The notes: generated by a model from the sequence alone, not told the origin. A stretch of DNA of 5,314 nucleotides from Methanoregula sp. (GCA_028705545.1 JAQWDG010000132.1:1-5314); one strand, 5' to 3'; shown: positions 1-5,314, numbered from the stretch's first letter. Made by a program: numbers and translations.

Positions 1-119
1 AGGAAGATCAGGATATGCTCCGAATCATGGAAGATGAAAAAATGGAAGATATAAATCGCCAGGGAAAGGGTAACGAGCCCCAGCGCTGCAATGATTTTCC
101 ACCGGGTATCTTCTCTCAT
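1..119 (-). CDS. Small membrane protein of unknown function, N-terminal part
   Basis: Reading the minus strand from the ATG at 119-117 gives 39 codons open to the window edge. The product begins MREDTRWKII and continues into a hydrophobic stretch at about residues 9-31, rich in Leu, Ile, Phe and Ala, followed by HDSEHILIF. This is a short charged N-terminus followed by one transmembrane helix, so the protein is probably in the cytoplasmic membrane. I do not recognise a named family, and the rest of the gene lies outside the window. There is only a weak ribosome site (GGTAG about 7 bases upstream), and an AT-rich promoter-like element lies about 28 bases before the start, so a nearly leaderless transcript is possible. 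It lies downstream of the DUF447 gene on the same strand after a 155-base gap, so it could be a separate unit or the distal end of that operon. Confidence 0.6.
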   Translation of the reverse strand, partial: MREDTRWKIIAALGLVTLSLAIYIFHFFIFHDSEHILIF

Positions 120-141
120 TGATACTACCTTTTTTTGACCG

Positions 142-152
142 TACTATTAAGG
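142..152 (-). promoter_or_regulatory. Possible archaeal TATA-like element for the membrane protein gene
   Basis: On the minus strand this stretch reads CCTTAATAGTA, an AT-rich island in a GC-rich gap. Its centre is about 28 bases upstream of the ATG at 119, which fits the usual archaeal distance of about 25 bases from TATA box to transcript start if the mRNA has almost no leader. The match to the methanogen TATA consensus is only moderate. The call rests on composition and spacing alone. Confidence 0.3.
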
Positions 153-214
153 TATGGATCAATGGCGGGGAACCGGGAGGAACCAAAAGAACCGGTCCGG
201 ACAGACTGCCCGGT

Positions 215-243
215 TGCGGGAAAACGGTTATGGCTTCCCGGCA
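215..243 (-). terminator. Weak stem-loop after the DUF447 gene
   Basis: The arms CGGGAA (217-222) and TTCCCG (235-240) are perfectly complementary around a 12-base loop. An alternative pairing of 215-222 with 235-243, with one bulged base, lengthens the stem to 8 pairs. It starts about 30 bases beyond the DUF447 stop codon on the minus strand. A T-rich patch (CTTTTGG) follows, but not directly. Archaeal termination depends mainly on oligo-T tracts, so this may be a 3' end structure or chance pairing in GC-rich DNA. Confidence 0.2.
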
Positions 244-274
244 GCAGCGTTTCCGTGGGTGTTGGTGTTTTGTT

Positions 275-835
275 TTAGTGCTGCCCGATATAGCCTTCGA
301 GCAGGGAAAGGGCGGCAAGCTCCTTTTTCCCGCCGCACTTTTTCACGATATCTGAATGGTAATCGATCAGGTGCCGGAGTTTTGGTGTGGGATTTGCCCG
401 GTACCGGGTCGCATGCACGGTCGCGTCGATGATGCTGTTGAAGCCCCGGTTCACCGGGTAACAAACGGCATTCTCGATGATCTCGCGTTCAGGGGTGAGT
501 GCGACAACGATCGCTTCTCCGGTCTTCTTTTCCACGGCCGCGGAGAATGCAATCCAGGCATCGGCCCCGGCAAGCCGGTACATGGTCCGGTTCCCGACCG
601 GCTCCTCCACGAAGGCATCGTCCGTAAGGTCCTCAAAGGCGGTCTTTACGTACAGCACCGGATCGTGGACGATATTTGCGACCACCCAGCCGTCCCGTTC
701 GATGTTTGCCGCAGTATGGCTCCCGCCAAAAAGGATCATCGTTGCCTTCCCGTCGCGGTAATGGATCCCGATCGGGGCGGCGTTGTGCGATGTCGTGGCA
801 ATGATCTCGTTGATCCCGCCTTTTAAGAGTCCCAT
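275..835 (-). CDS. DUF447 family protein, probable flavin-binding split-barrel protein
   Basis: The gene encodes 186 residues starting MGLLKGGINEII. The start at 835 is chosen because GGAGG lies 7 bases upstream and the family signature starts there; the same frame stays open upstream, but that part is an artefact opposite good citG-like coding. Visible conserved stretches are GGINEIIATT (residues 6-15), NAAPIGIHYRDGKATMILFG, GGSHTAANI, and near the C-terminus CYPVNRGFNSIIDATVHATRY-like sequence. Family knowledge: DUF447 proteins (COG2457) occur in methanogens and in bacteria with tetrahydromethanopterin-linked C1 metabolism, and I recall them being related to FMN-binding split barrels. The precise reaction is unknown to me. 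The start overlaps the end of the CitG-like gene by 13 bases, which points to translational coupling. A role in methanopterin or another C1 cofactor is inference. Confidence 0.85.
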   Translation of the reverse strand: MGLLKGGINEIIATTSHNAAPIGIHYRDGKATMILFGGSHTAANIERDGWVVANIVHDPVLYVKTAFEDLTDDAFVEEPVGNRTMYRLAGADAWIAFSAAVEKKTGEAIVVALTPEREIIENAVCYPVNRGFNSIIDATVHATRYRANPTPKLRHLIDYHSDIVKKCGGKKELAALSLLEGYIGQH

Positions 836-1644
836 TCCCAGCCCTCCGAGAGCGCGATGTAGATTGCCGCGATGGTGATATCCGCTAAGGATCCCGGGTT
901 GATACCGGCCGCGATGAACTCCGCATCGAGGGTTTCGAGCACCTTCTTTCCGTCCATCACCTCGCGGGCTTTTACCAGCACCTCTTCTGCCACGGCCCTG
1001 CCGTGCTTTTTCATGACAAACGTGTCCGGTTCGGTGGCAAGGAGCGTTAAAAACATCTCGACAATCGCTTCGCGGCCCGGTCCGATCTGGTGCAGCAGGT
1101 CGGCTCCTCTCCGGGTCAGGATAAAGCCGTTCATCCACTCCCGGGCGACCATGTCGTTTGGCGCCGAGTGCTGCATCACGTCGTAGAGCGTCATGTTCCG
1201 GTCGCGGAGCATATCGAGCGCTTTTGGATCGTTCACATCGATTTCGTCGGTCTTGTTCATGCGGACGTTTGTTAAGGCAAACGCCTTGTAGAACGCGACC
1301 GCGTCCGAGACATCGGTCCTTGCAACAGCCTGCACTGCCCCGTCGATCCCGCCGCCGTACACGAGCGGGATAAGGAGGATGAACGCACCGAAATGGGTGT
1401 TTCCACCCTTGTGCACGTTCGTCTGCTTTACCGCATGGCCGATGATCTCGCCGATCCTGCCTTTGCCGGTGGCGGCCTCTTCGAGCGCGGGACGGGCAAA
1501 AATGGTGGATGCGAGAAAATGTTCGAGTTTCGTATCGGCATAATCGTGGCAGCGGTCAACGTTCCCGGGCTTTGGGAACGCACAGACCTCGAGCATCATT
1601 GCGAGCTGCGCCCGTTCAGCTGCACTGGTCAGAGGGGACATCAT
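823..1644 (-). CDS. CitG-like protein, triphosphoribosyl-dephospho-CoA synthase family
   Basis: The 273-residue product carries the family hallmarks: PKPGNVDRCHD at residues 24-34, HKGGNTHFGAFIL at 78-90 and NPGSLADI at 249-256, a close relative of the glycine-rich SADL motif of CitG. It is mostly alpha-helical in character, with no signal peptide, so it is cytoplasmic. In bacteria, CitG and MdcB make the 2'-(5''-triphosphoribosyl)-3'-dephospho-CoA prosthetic group precursor of citrate or malonate decarboxylating enzymes. No such lyase genes are visible here, so the methanogen member probably uses the same chemistry for another nucleotide-derived product; I do not assign citG. The start is ATG at 1644, with a second ATG at 1641. 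No convincing Shine-Dalgarno site precedes it, and the gene overlaps the end of the marker 9 gene by 29 bases, so it probably depends on translational coupling. Confidence 0.88.
   Translation of the reverse strand: MMSPLTSAAERAQLAMMLEVCAFPKPGNVDRCHDYADTKLEHFLASTIFARPALEEAATGKGRIGEIIGHAVKQTNVHKGGNTHFGAFILLIPLVYGGGIDGAVQAVARTDVSDAVAFYKAFALTNVRMNKTDEIDVNDPKALDMLRDRNMTLYDVMQHSAPNDMVAREWMNGFILTRRGADLLHQIGPGREAIVEMFLTLLATEPDTFVMKKHGRAVAEEVLVKAREVMDGKKVLETLDAEFIAAGINPGSLADITIAAIYIALSEGWEWDS
843..847 (-). promoter_or_regulatory. Strong ribosome binding site fixing the DUF447 start
   Basis: The minus strand reads GGAGG, 7 bases before the ATG at 835. It lies inside the last codons of the upstream CitG-like gene and is the clearest Shine-Dalgarno site in the window. 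It supports independent initiation on a polycistronic mRNA and excludes the upstream in-frame extension. Confidence 0.75.
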
Positions 1645-2755
1645 GGAAGATCCGGCTCATTATCGTTTCAGAAAGCTCGCGCTTGAGGCGCATATATTCT
1701 TTCTTTGGGAGTCCTTCCTGGGTGAGCGTCATGTCCCGGAACATGCAGGGAGAGGAGGTCTTGCAGCACCAGGCAAGGCTCCCGAAACAGGTATGGGGGC
1801 CGCCGGCAAGCGGTGTGCCCTGAACGGCGTTGAGCTTGAGCTTCGCATATTCCTCGTTTGTCATCCCGACTTTTGCGAGCGTGGGGATGAGCGGGCATTC
1901 CTTTACCGGCATGCAGCAGAACGTGAGCGCCCGGATATCGCCGCCCCGGCAGAGCTGTTTTGGCGAGTTGTACCAGCCATCGGTATCTGCGTAATTTTTG
2001 ATTTCGGAGTCGAGCATGGCAAGTGTTTTCATGTCGGACTGCCGGGCCAGCGAAACGATATCGGCACCGTGGGAGAGCATATCCCGCATCTTCTCGAAGG
2101 AGTTTATGGAGTTGTTGGCAACGATGATGAGCGGGCAGGAGTTCCGGATCTGGCGGAGCTTTGCCGCCCCGGAGTCCATGAGATCGACATGGATAATATC
2201 CGCTCCCGCAGCCCAGATGGCCCGGGCAAGGGCGCGGTCGTCGGCTGCGACCCCGGCACGGATCTTTACCGAGACCGTGACGCCTTCTTTTTTGAGGGCT
2301 TTAATCGCCGCCACGAGTTTCTCCGGGTTCTTGAGGTAATACTCCCCGGCCCCGGCCGCTACCATGGGCGCCTGGCGGCAGTGGGCATCGATCTCGTATA
2401 CTGATTTTGTCCCGAATTTCCGGGCAATGGTGGCAAAAGATTCCGGCGAGGCACCGCGGAGGCTGATGCCGGCAACAACATTGCAGGATGCAAGGGAAGC
2501 GAGTTCCTTTTCGAGGACCGGAACCGGGTCGTCATATAAAAATTCCTTCCTGTCCCCGCCGGCTGCGATCTCCTTTGCCGCTGCCATGGTCGGGGCATCG
2601 ATCGCGTACCCGCCGATAAACGCAAGACCGGCATGTGCCTGTCTTTCAAGAACGTACGCCGCATCCACGATCCCGGCCATGGACGCGATCGCAACCGGGG
2701 TTTTTACCGCCCGGTCGTTGATGATGATACCGAAACGCTCGCCTGCATCCATCAT
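1616..2755 (-). CDS. Methanogenesis marker protein 9, TIM-barrel flavoenzyme-like with Cys-rich C-terminus
   Basis: The 379-residue product fits the methanogenesis marker 9 family, conserved in methanogens but of unknown function. Residues 1 to about 255 resemble a dihydroorotate dehydrogenase / tRNA-dihydrouridine synthase TIM barrel: SMAGI near the start (25-29), EIDAHCRQAP (121-130), GAGEYYL (135-141), VSVKIRAG (161-168), GADIIHVDL and IVANNSI, then GADIVSLAR where the family binds phosphate of FMN. Residues 269-337 form a cysteine-rich domain with eight cysteines (269, 280, 281, 287, 323, 330, 331, 337), suggesting iron-sulfur clusters or zinc. The start is ATG at 2755 (a second ATG lies at 2752); no strong ribosome site is seen. 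It is the first gene of the minus-strand trio and is divergent from the F430 genes. The proposed redox role is inference. Confidence 0.88.
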   Translation of the reverse strand: MMDAGERFGIIINDRAVKTPVAIASMAGIVDAAYVLERQAHAGLAFIGGYAIDAPTMAAAKEIAAGGDRKEFLYDDPVPVLEKELASLASCNVVAGISLRGASPESFATIARKFGTKSVYEIDAHCRQAPMVAAGAGEYYLKNPEKLVAAIKALKKEGVTVSVKIRAGVAADDRALARAIWAAGADIIHVDLMDSGAAKLRQIRNSCPLIIVANNSINSFEKMRDMLSHGADIVSLARQSDMKTLAMLDSEIKNYADTDGWYNSPKQLCRGGDIRALTFCCMPVKECPLIPTLAKVGMTNEEYAKLKLNAVQGTPLAGGPHTCFGSLAWCCKTSSPCMFRDMTLTQEGLPKKEYMRLKRELSETIMSRIFHDVPSDQCS

Positions 2756-2804
2756 TGGTCTTATCCATTGCGATTATCAGTTCAAATCTGTTTGGATCCG
2801 GTAT

Positions 2805-2826
2805 GGCTGCTGTCGGTACAGCGGCC
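2805..2826. repeat. Inverted repeat, 9-base arms around a 4-base centre
   Basis: The left arm GGCTGCTGT (2805-2813) and right arm ACAGCGGCC (2818-2826) are complementary except for one T/G position, which would be a wobble pair in RNA. The centre is CGGT. It is the most regular symmetry in the divergent region. It lies about 25 bases upstream of the cfbA TATA-like patch, a suitable place for a regulator, and would fall at the 5' end of a marker 9 mRNA if that gene uses the same AT-rich patch. Function is unproven. Confidence 0.5.
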
Positions 2827-2850
2827 CGCCGTCAGGATCGTTTGGTAAGA

Positions 2851-2858
2851 ATTTTTAA
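2851..2858 (+). promoter_or_regulatory. TATA-like element for cfbA
   Basis: The sequence ATTTTTAA is the only strongly AT-rich stretch in the divergent region. Its centre lies about 20 bases before the ATG at 2875 and 29 bases before the ATG at 2884. On the opposite strand it reads TTAAAAAT and could also serve the marker 9 gene, with a leader of roughly 70 bases. The match to the archaeal TATA consensus is moderate. Confidence 0.4.
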
Positions 2859-2862
2859 CGAT

Positions 2863-2867
2863 AGGTG
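2863..2867 (+). promoter_or_regulatory. Ribosome binding site supporting the cfbA start at 2875
   Basis: AGGTG matches the archaeal anti-Shine-Dalgarno complement and lies 7 bases before the ATG at 2875. For the alternative ATG at 2884 it would be 16 bases away, which is too far. It therefore favours a product beginning MCYMTKKG. Confidence 0.5.
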
Positions 2868-2874
2868 TAATACT

Positions 2875-3285
2875 ATGTGCTATATGACAAAGAAGGGAAT
2901 GCTACTTGTAGGCCACGGCAGCACGATGCCCTACAACCAGGAACTTATCGAAGCAACCGGAAAGATGATCGCCGCCAAAAACACCGGTTTTGTGGTGAAG
3001 TGCGGGTTCATGAATATCAACAAGCCTTCGATCAAGGACTCCCTTGAAGAATTTAAAAAAGAAGATATCGATGCGCTGGTGGTCGTCCCGCTGTTCCTCG
3101 CAAAAGGTGTCCATATTGAAAAAGACATTCCCGGTGAGATCGGCCTTTCCGAAGGCACGAAAAAGGGCAGCTTTACCCTGAACGGGAAGTCCGTCCCGCT
3201 CGTCTATGCAGACCCGATCGGGATCGACCCGCTCCTTGCCGACCTGATGGTAAAGAATGCAGAAAAGGCGCTTACGCTGATCTGA
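2875..3285 (+). CDS. cfbA: Sirohydrochlorin nickelochelatase (small CbiX type)
   Basis: The product is 136 residues, the usual size of the archaeal single-domain CbiX/CfbA chelatase, which works as a homodimer in the cytoplasm. It inserts Ni2+ into sirohydrochlorin, the first committed step of coenzyme F430 synthesis, and family members can also insert Co2+ for cobamides. The N-terminal LLVGHGS (residues 10-16) holds the conserved metal-binding His14, and LAKGVHIEKDIP (75-86) holds the second conserved His80. YADPIGIDPLLADL (111-124) is the typical C-terminal stretch. The start at 2875 is chosen from the AGGTG site; ATG at 2884 would give 133 residues and keep the whole domain. It is the first gene of the plus-strand operon, 8 bases before cfbE; the context with cfbE and cfbD favours the nickel role. 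Confidence 0.94.
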   Translation: MCYMTKKGMLLVGHGSTMPYNQELIEATGKMIAAKNTGFVVKCGFMNINKPSIKDSLEEFKKEDIDALVVVPLFLAKGVHIEKDIPGEIGLSEGTKKGSFTLNGKSVPLVYADPIGIDPLLADLMVKNAEKALTLI

Positions 3286-3293
3286 TACCGGAT

Positions 3294-4481
3294 ATGCAGG
3301 TGCTGGTGCTCGATACGATCCACGGGGGCAGGGCAATCGCTGCTGCGTATGCTGCGGCCGGTGCATCTGTCGATGCCGTGGACGTGTACCGCGGCACTAC
3401 ACCTGAGGAAGAAGACCGGGCGAAACGGGGGCAGTACGATCTCGTGACCGCTCCCGTCCATCTTGACCCGGATTACCCCCTGCTCCTTTTGCAGAACGCA
3501 CCGGTGATCACCCACCACGAGGCGGTACGCCGGCTCCTGGGCGATTTACTCCCCCACCCGATGATCGAGATCACGGGGGCCCAGGGAAAGACCACCACGG
3601 CCCATGCCCTCGCACACATCCTCTTTGGCCCGGGTATCCTGCATACCTCGGCCGGTACGTATCTTTTCCCGGGAAAACAGTTCCTTGAAAAGATGAGCAT
3701 CACACCGGGCTCTGTTCTCCCTGCTGCCGCCCGGGCACGGTCAGCCGGCGGCTGGCTCGTTGCCGAGGAATCTCTCGGTGTCACCGGGGCTGGCGATCTT
3801 GCAATCATTACTTCCGGCAAGGATTACCGGTGCGCGAACGGGAAGAAAAGTGCGCTTGCAGTAAAACTCGCATCGGTGCGGGAAAGTCCCCGGGTCCTGC
3901 TTGCCCCCGGCATTGCAGCCCCGGGTGCAGGAAACGCGGTACATCTCGATGAGGTTTCCCGTGTTTCCGGCCGAACATGTACGATCACAATTAATGGCCG
4001 TGACTACCGGTTCGAAAACACCCTCCTCCTGCTCGACGGTTACCGCACCCCGCTCGCCCTTGCCGGCGCCGCCGCCGCCCTGCTCGGGTACGACCCGGCA
4101 GCACTCTCAACGTTCCCGGGCATCCCGGGACGCATGTCGGTCCGGGTCCTTGGGAATGTTACCGTTATCGATAACTCGAACAGCGGGACAAACGCCGAGA
4201 CCACGATCGAGGCGGCCCGCTATGCCCGGGCCTGCACGGGCAAAAAGGAACTGACGCTTGTTATCGGGCAGGCGGAGAGCGACGGTGCGGTCTGCGAGGG
4301 ATTTGGCGAGGACGGGATCGCCCGGGCGATCCGGGAGATCGGTCCCGACACCGTGATCCGGGTCGGCGGACAGCCGGCACCGGGCAGCACCGTTTGCGCA
4401 AGCCTTTTTGAGGCAGAAAAAAAAGCACTTGAAACAACCAGAGCCGGGGCAGTCGTGCTCGCGGTCAAGACCTGGAGATAA
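3294..4481 (+). CDS. cfbE: Coenzyme F430 synthetase, Mur ligase-like
   Basis: The 395-residue product resembles Mur ligases and catalyses the last F430 step: ATP-dependent activation of the propionate side chain of 15,17(3)-seco-F430-17(3)-acid and closure of the six-membered carbocyclic ring. Residues 1 to about 85 form the family-specific N-terminal domain beginning MQVLVLDTIHGG. The central ATPase domain has the P-loop GAQGKTTT at 95-102 and the acidic pair in VAEESLG (156-162), matching the Mur magnesium-binding region. The C-terminal domain begins around PGIPGRM (275-281) and VIDNSNSGTN (291-300), typical of the Mur ligase C-terminal fold, and ends AVKTWR. The start lies 8 bases after the cfbA stop without a strong ribosome site, so translation is probably coupled to cfbA. 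In a bacterium this fold would suggest cell-wall synthesis, but the neighbours and the N-terminal domain argue for CfbE. Confidence 0.94.
   Translation: MQVLVLDTIHGGRAIAAAYAAAGASVDAVDVYRGTTPEEEDRAKRGQYDLVTAPVHLDPDYPLLLLQNAPVITHHEAVRRLLGDLLPHPMIEITGAQGKTTTAHALAHILFGPGILHTSAGTYLFPGKQFLEKMSITPGSVLPAAARARSAGGWLVAEESLGVTGAGDLAIITSGKDYRCANGKKSALAVKLASVRESPRVLLAPGIAAPGAGNAVHLDEVSRVSGRTCTITINGRDYRFENTLLLLDGYRTPLALAGAAAALLGYDPAALSTFPGIPGRMSVRVLGNVTVIDNSNSGTNAETTIEAARYARACTGKKELTLVIGQAESDGAVCEGFGEDGIARAIREIGPDTVIRVGGQPAPGSTVCASLFEAEKKALETTRAGAVVLAVKTWR
4474..4479 (+). promoter_or_regulatory. Ribosome binding site for cfbD inside the end of cfbE
   Basis: GGAGAT overlaps the last codons of cfbE and lies 10 bases before the ATG at 4490. 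It supports that start and polycistronic translation. Confidence 0.5.
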
Positions 4482-4489
4482 GAGATATT

Positions 4490-5314
4490 ATGCCACCAGC
4501 ACGGTTCATGCACCCCCGCCCGAGTTCCATCGTGGCGGCGCTCTATACGGCCCGCGACCTCGAAGTGGACGTTGCGATCCTGCACGGCCCCTCGGGCTGC
4601 TCGTTCAAGCATGCGCGGCTCCTCGAAGAAGACGGGATGCGGGTGCTCACGACAGCCCTTGCGGACAACGAATTCATCTTCGGGGGCCAGAAACCCCTCG
4701 AAGAAGTGCTGCGCTATGCAGAAGAACATTTTTCCCCGAAAAAGATTGCCGTGATCGGGACCTGCGTCTCGATGATCATCGGTGAAGACCTTGCATCGGC
4801 CATCGACAGTTCGGGCATCACGACCCCGGCCATAGCCGTCGATATCCATGCCGGTTTCCCGGAGAACATTGCCGGCGTGCTTGCAACGCTCGATGCAGCA
4901 GCAGAAGCCGGCTGGATCAGCACTGACGAACTCGCCCGGCAGCACCGGCTCATGGAGAAGGCAAACGAGGTGGAGAAGGTCCGGGGCGCCGCCTCGCAGG
5001 CATATATCGAACCCTCGCGGGGCGACCTCAAGCACGTGGCGGCGGAACGGCTGCTTGCCTGTGCGAAGAGCGGGGTGAAGGGAGTAGCGATCCTGAACGC
5101 GAAAAAAGAGACCGCGTACATGTTCGCAGACGAACTCCTCGCGCTCCACGACGCCTGCCCGGGTGCCGATATCACTTACATCGCAAACCTCGACAACCGG
5201 GGCCTGCCCAAGGTCCGTGCGGATGCAAAGAGGATCCGGGAGCAGATGGAGAAGCGGGGTGTTGCACCGGAACTGGTCGGGGCGCTCGACGAGTACGGGG
5301 CAAACGGCGATGCG
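4490..5314 (+). CDS. cfbD: Ni-sirohydrochlorin a,c-diamide reductive cyclase, catalytic subunit CfbD (3' end missing)
   Basis: From ATG 4490 the frame is open for 275 codons to the window edge; the family is about 350-370 residues, so roughly the last quarter is missing. CfbD is a nitrogenase-component-1-like (NifD-related) protein that, with its ATP-driven reductase partner CfbC (NifH-like), performs the six-electron reduction of Ni-sirohydrochlorin a,c-diamide and forms the lactam ring. Visible family signatures are MHPRPSSIVAALYT (7-20), ILHGPSGCSF (30-39) and IGTCVSMIIGED (89-100). Cys37 and Cys92 are the best candidates for iron-sulfur cluster ligands. The usual nitrogenase P-cluster and cofactor features are absent, as expected for this small family. 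It follows cfbE after 8 bases and is probably followed by cfbC and/or cfbB outside the window. Confidence 0.93.
   Translation, partial: MPPARFMHPRPSSIVAALYTARDLEVDVAILHGPSGCSFKHARLLEEDGMRVLTTALADNEFIFGGQKPLEEVLRYAEEHFSPKKIAVIGTCVSMIIGEDLASAIDSSGITTPAIAVDIHAGFPENIAGVLATLDAAAEAGWISTDELARQHRLMEKANEVEKVRGAASQAYIEPSRGDLKHVAAERLLACAKSGVKGVAILNAKKETAYMFADELLALHDACPGADITYIANLDNRGLPKVRADAKRIREQMEKRGVAPELVGALDEYGANGDA

Larger units (their letters stand above)
2756..2874. promoter_or_regulatory. Divergent control region between marker 9 and cfbA
   Basis: These 119 bases separate two divergent start codons and must hold the start signals for the marker 9 gene on the left and cfbA on the right, unless either promoter lies within a gene. 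They contain one inverted repeat (2805-2826) and one AT-rich patch (2847-2860) that reads as a TATA-like element on either strand. The remaining sequence has no clear motif. The in-frame sequence upstream of cfbA in this region does not resemble CfbA and is treated as non-coding. Confidence 0.7.

Noticed and set aside
195..202. Eight-base palindrome GTCCGGAC as a regulatory site
   Set aside because: Short CCGG-centred palindromes are expected by chance in this GC-rich DNA, and it is not placed relative to any promoter.
836..1138. In-frame 101-codon upstream extension of the DUF447 gene
   Set aside because: It overlaps well-conserved CitG-like coding in another frame, is Arg/Gly/Pro-rich without conserved motifs, and a strong GGAGG site marks the start at 835.
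1643..2404. Plus-strand open frame of 253 codons opposite marker 9
   Set aside because: It is antisense to a well-supported TIM-barrel gene, and the product shows no domain features.
2795..2830. NikR-type nickel operator
   Set aside because: GGTATGG resembles one half-site (GTATGA), but no matching TCATAC half-site occurs at the required spacing.
2755..2874. Upstream in-frame extension of cfbA from ATG 2755
   Set aside because: The 40 extra residues do not resemble CfbA, the family normally begins just before the VGHG motif, and the stretch must hold the divergent promoters.
4220..5149. Long minus-strand open frame of 309 codons opposite cfbE/cfbD
   Set aside because: The plus strand encodes clear CfbE and CfbD motifs across the same bases. 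The antisense product is Arg/His/Cys-rich with no recognisable domain, which is usual for GC-rich antisense frames.
1..5314. tRNA or rRNA genes, insertion sequences, CRISPR arrays, attachment sites
   Set aside because: Gaps are only 155, 119, 8 and 8 bases, and none shows a tRNA-like fold, direct repeat series or transposase remnants.

Overview
The window looks like the chromosome of a methanogenic archaeon, most probably a GC-rich member of the Methanomicrobiales (Methanoregula-like, judged from protein similarity by eye). The main evidence is a set of coenzyme F430 biosynthesis genes next to a methanogenesis-marker gene. F430 is the nickel tetrapyrrole of methyl-coenzyme M reductase.

Layout: positions 1-119 hold the start of a small membrane protein on the minus strand, cut by the window edge. 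A 155-base gap follows. Positions 275-2755 hold three overlapping minus-strand genes, read in the order methanogenesis marker protein 9 (2755-1616), a CitG-like triphosphoribosyl-dephospho-CoA synthase family protein (1644-823) and a DUF447 family protein (835-275). A 119-base divergent intergenic region (2756-2874) contains a near-perfect inverted repeat and an AT-rich promoter-like patch. From 2875 to the end, the plus strand carries cfbA (Ni-sirohydrochlorin chelatase), cfbE (coenzyme F430 synthetase) and cfbD (catalytic subunit of the reductive cyclase), with 8-base gaps. cfbD runs off the right edge after 275 codons.

How the genes work together: CfbA inserts nickel into sirohydrochlorin. 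CfbB, not in the window, amidates the a and c side chains. CfbC (not in the window) and CfbD reduce the ring and close the lactam. CfbE closes the final carbocyclic ring with ATP. The divergent trio is less understood. All three families are typical of methanogens, the genes overlap, and they share an intergenic control region with the F430 operon. I infer that they form a co-expressed unit with a role in methanogenic cofactor biosynthesis or protein modification, but the sequence does not reveal the reaction. No RNA genes, mobile elements, CRISPR arrays or long unexplained gaps were seen.
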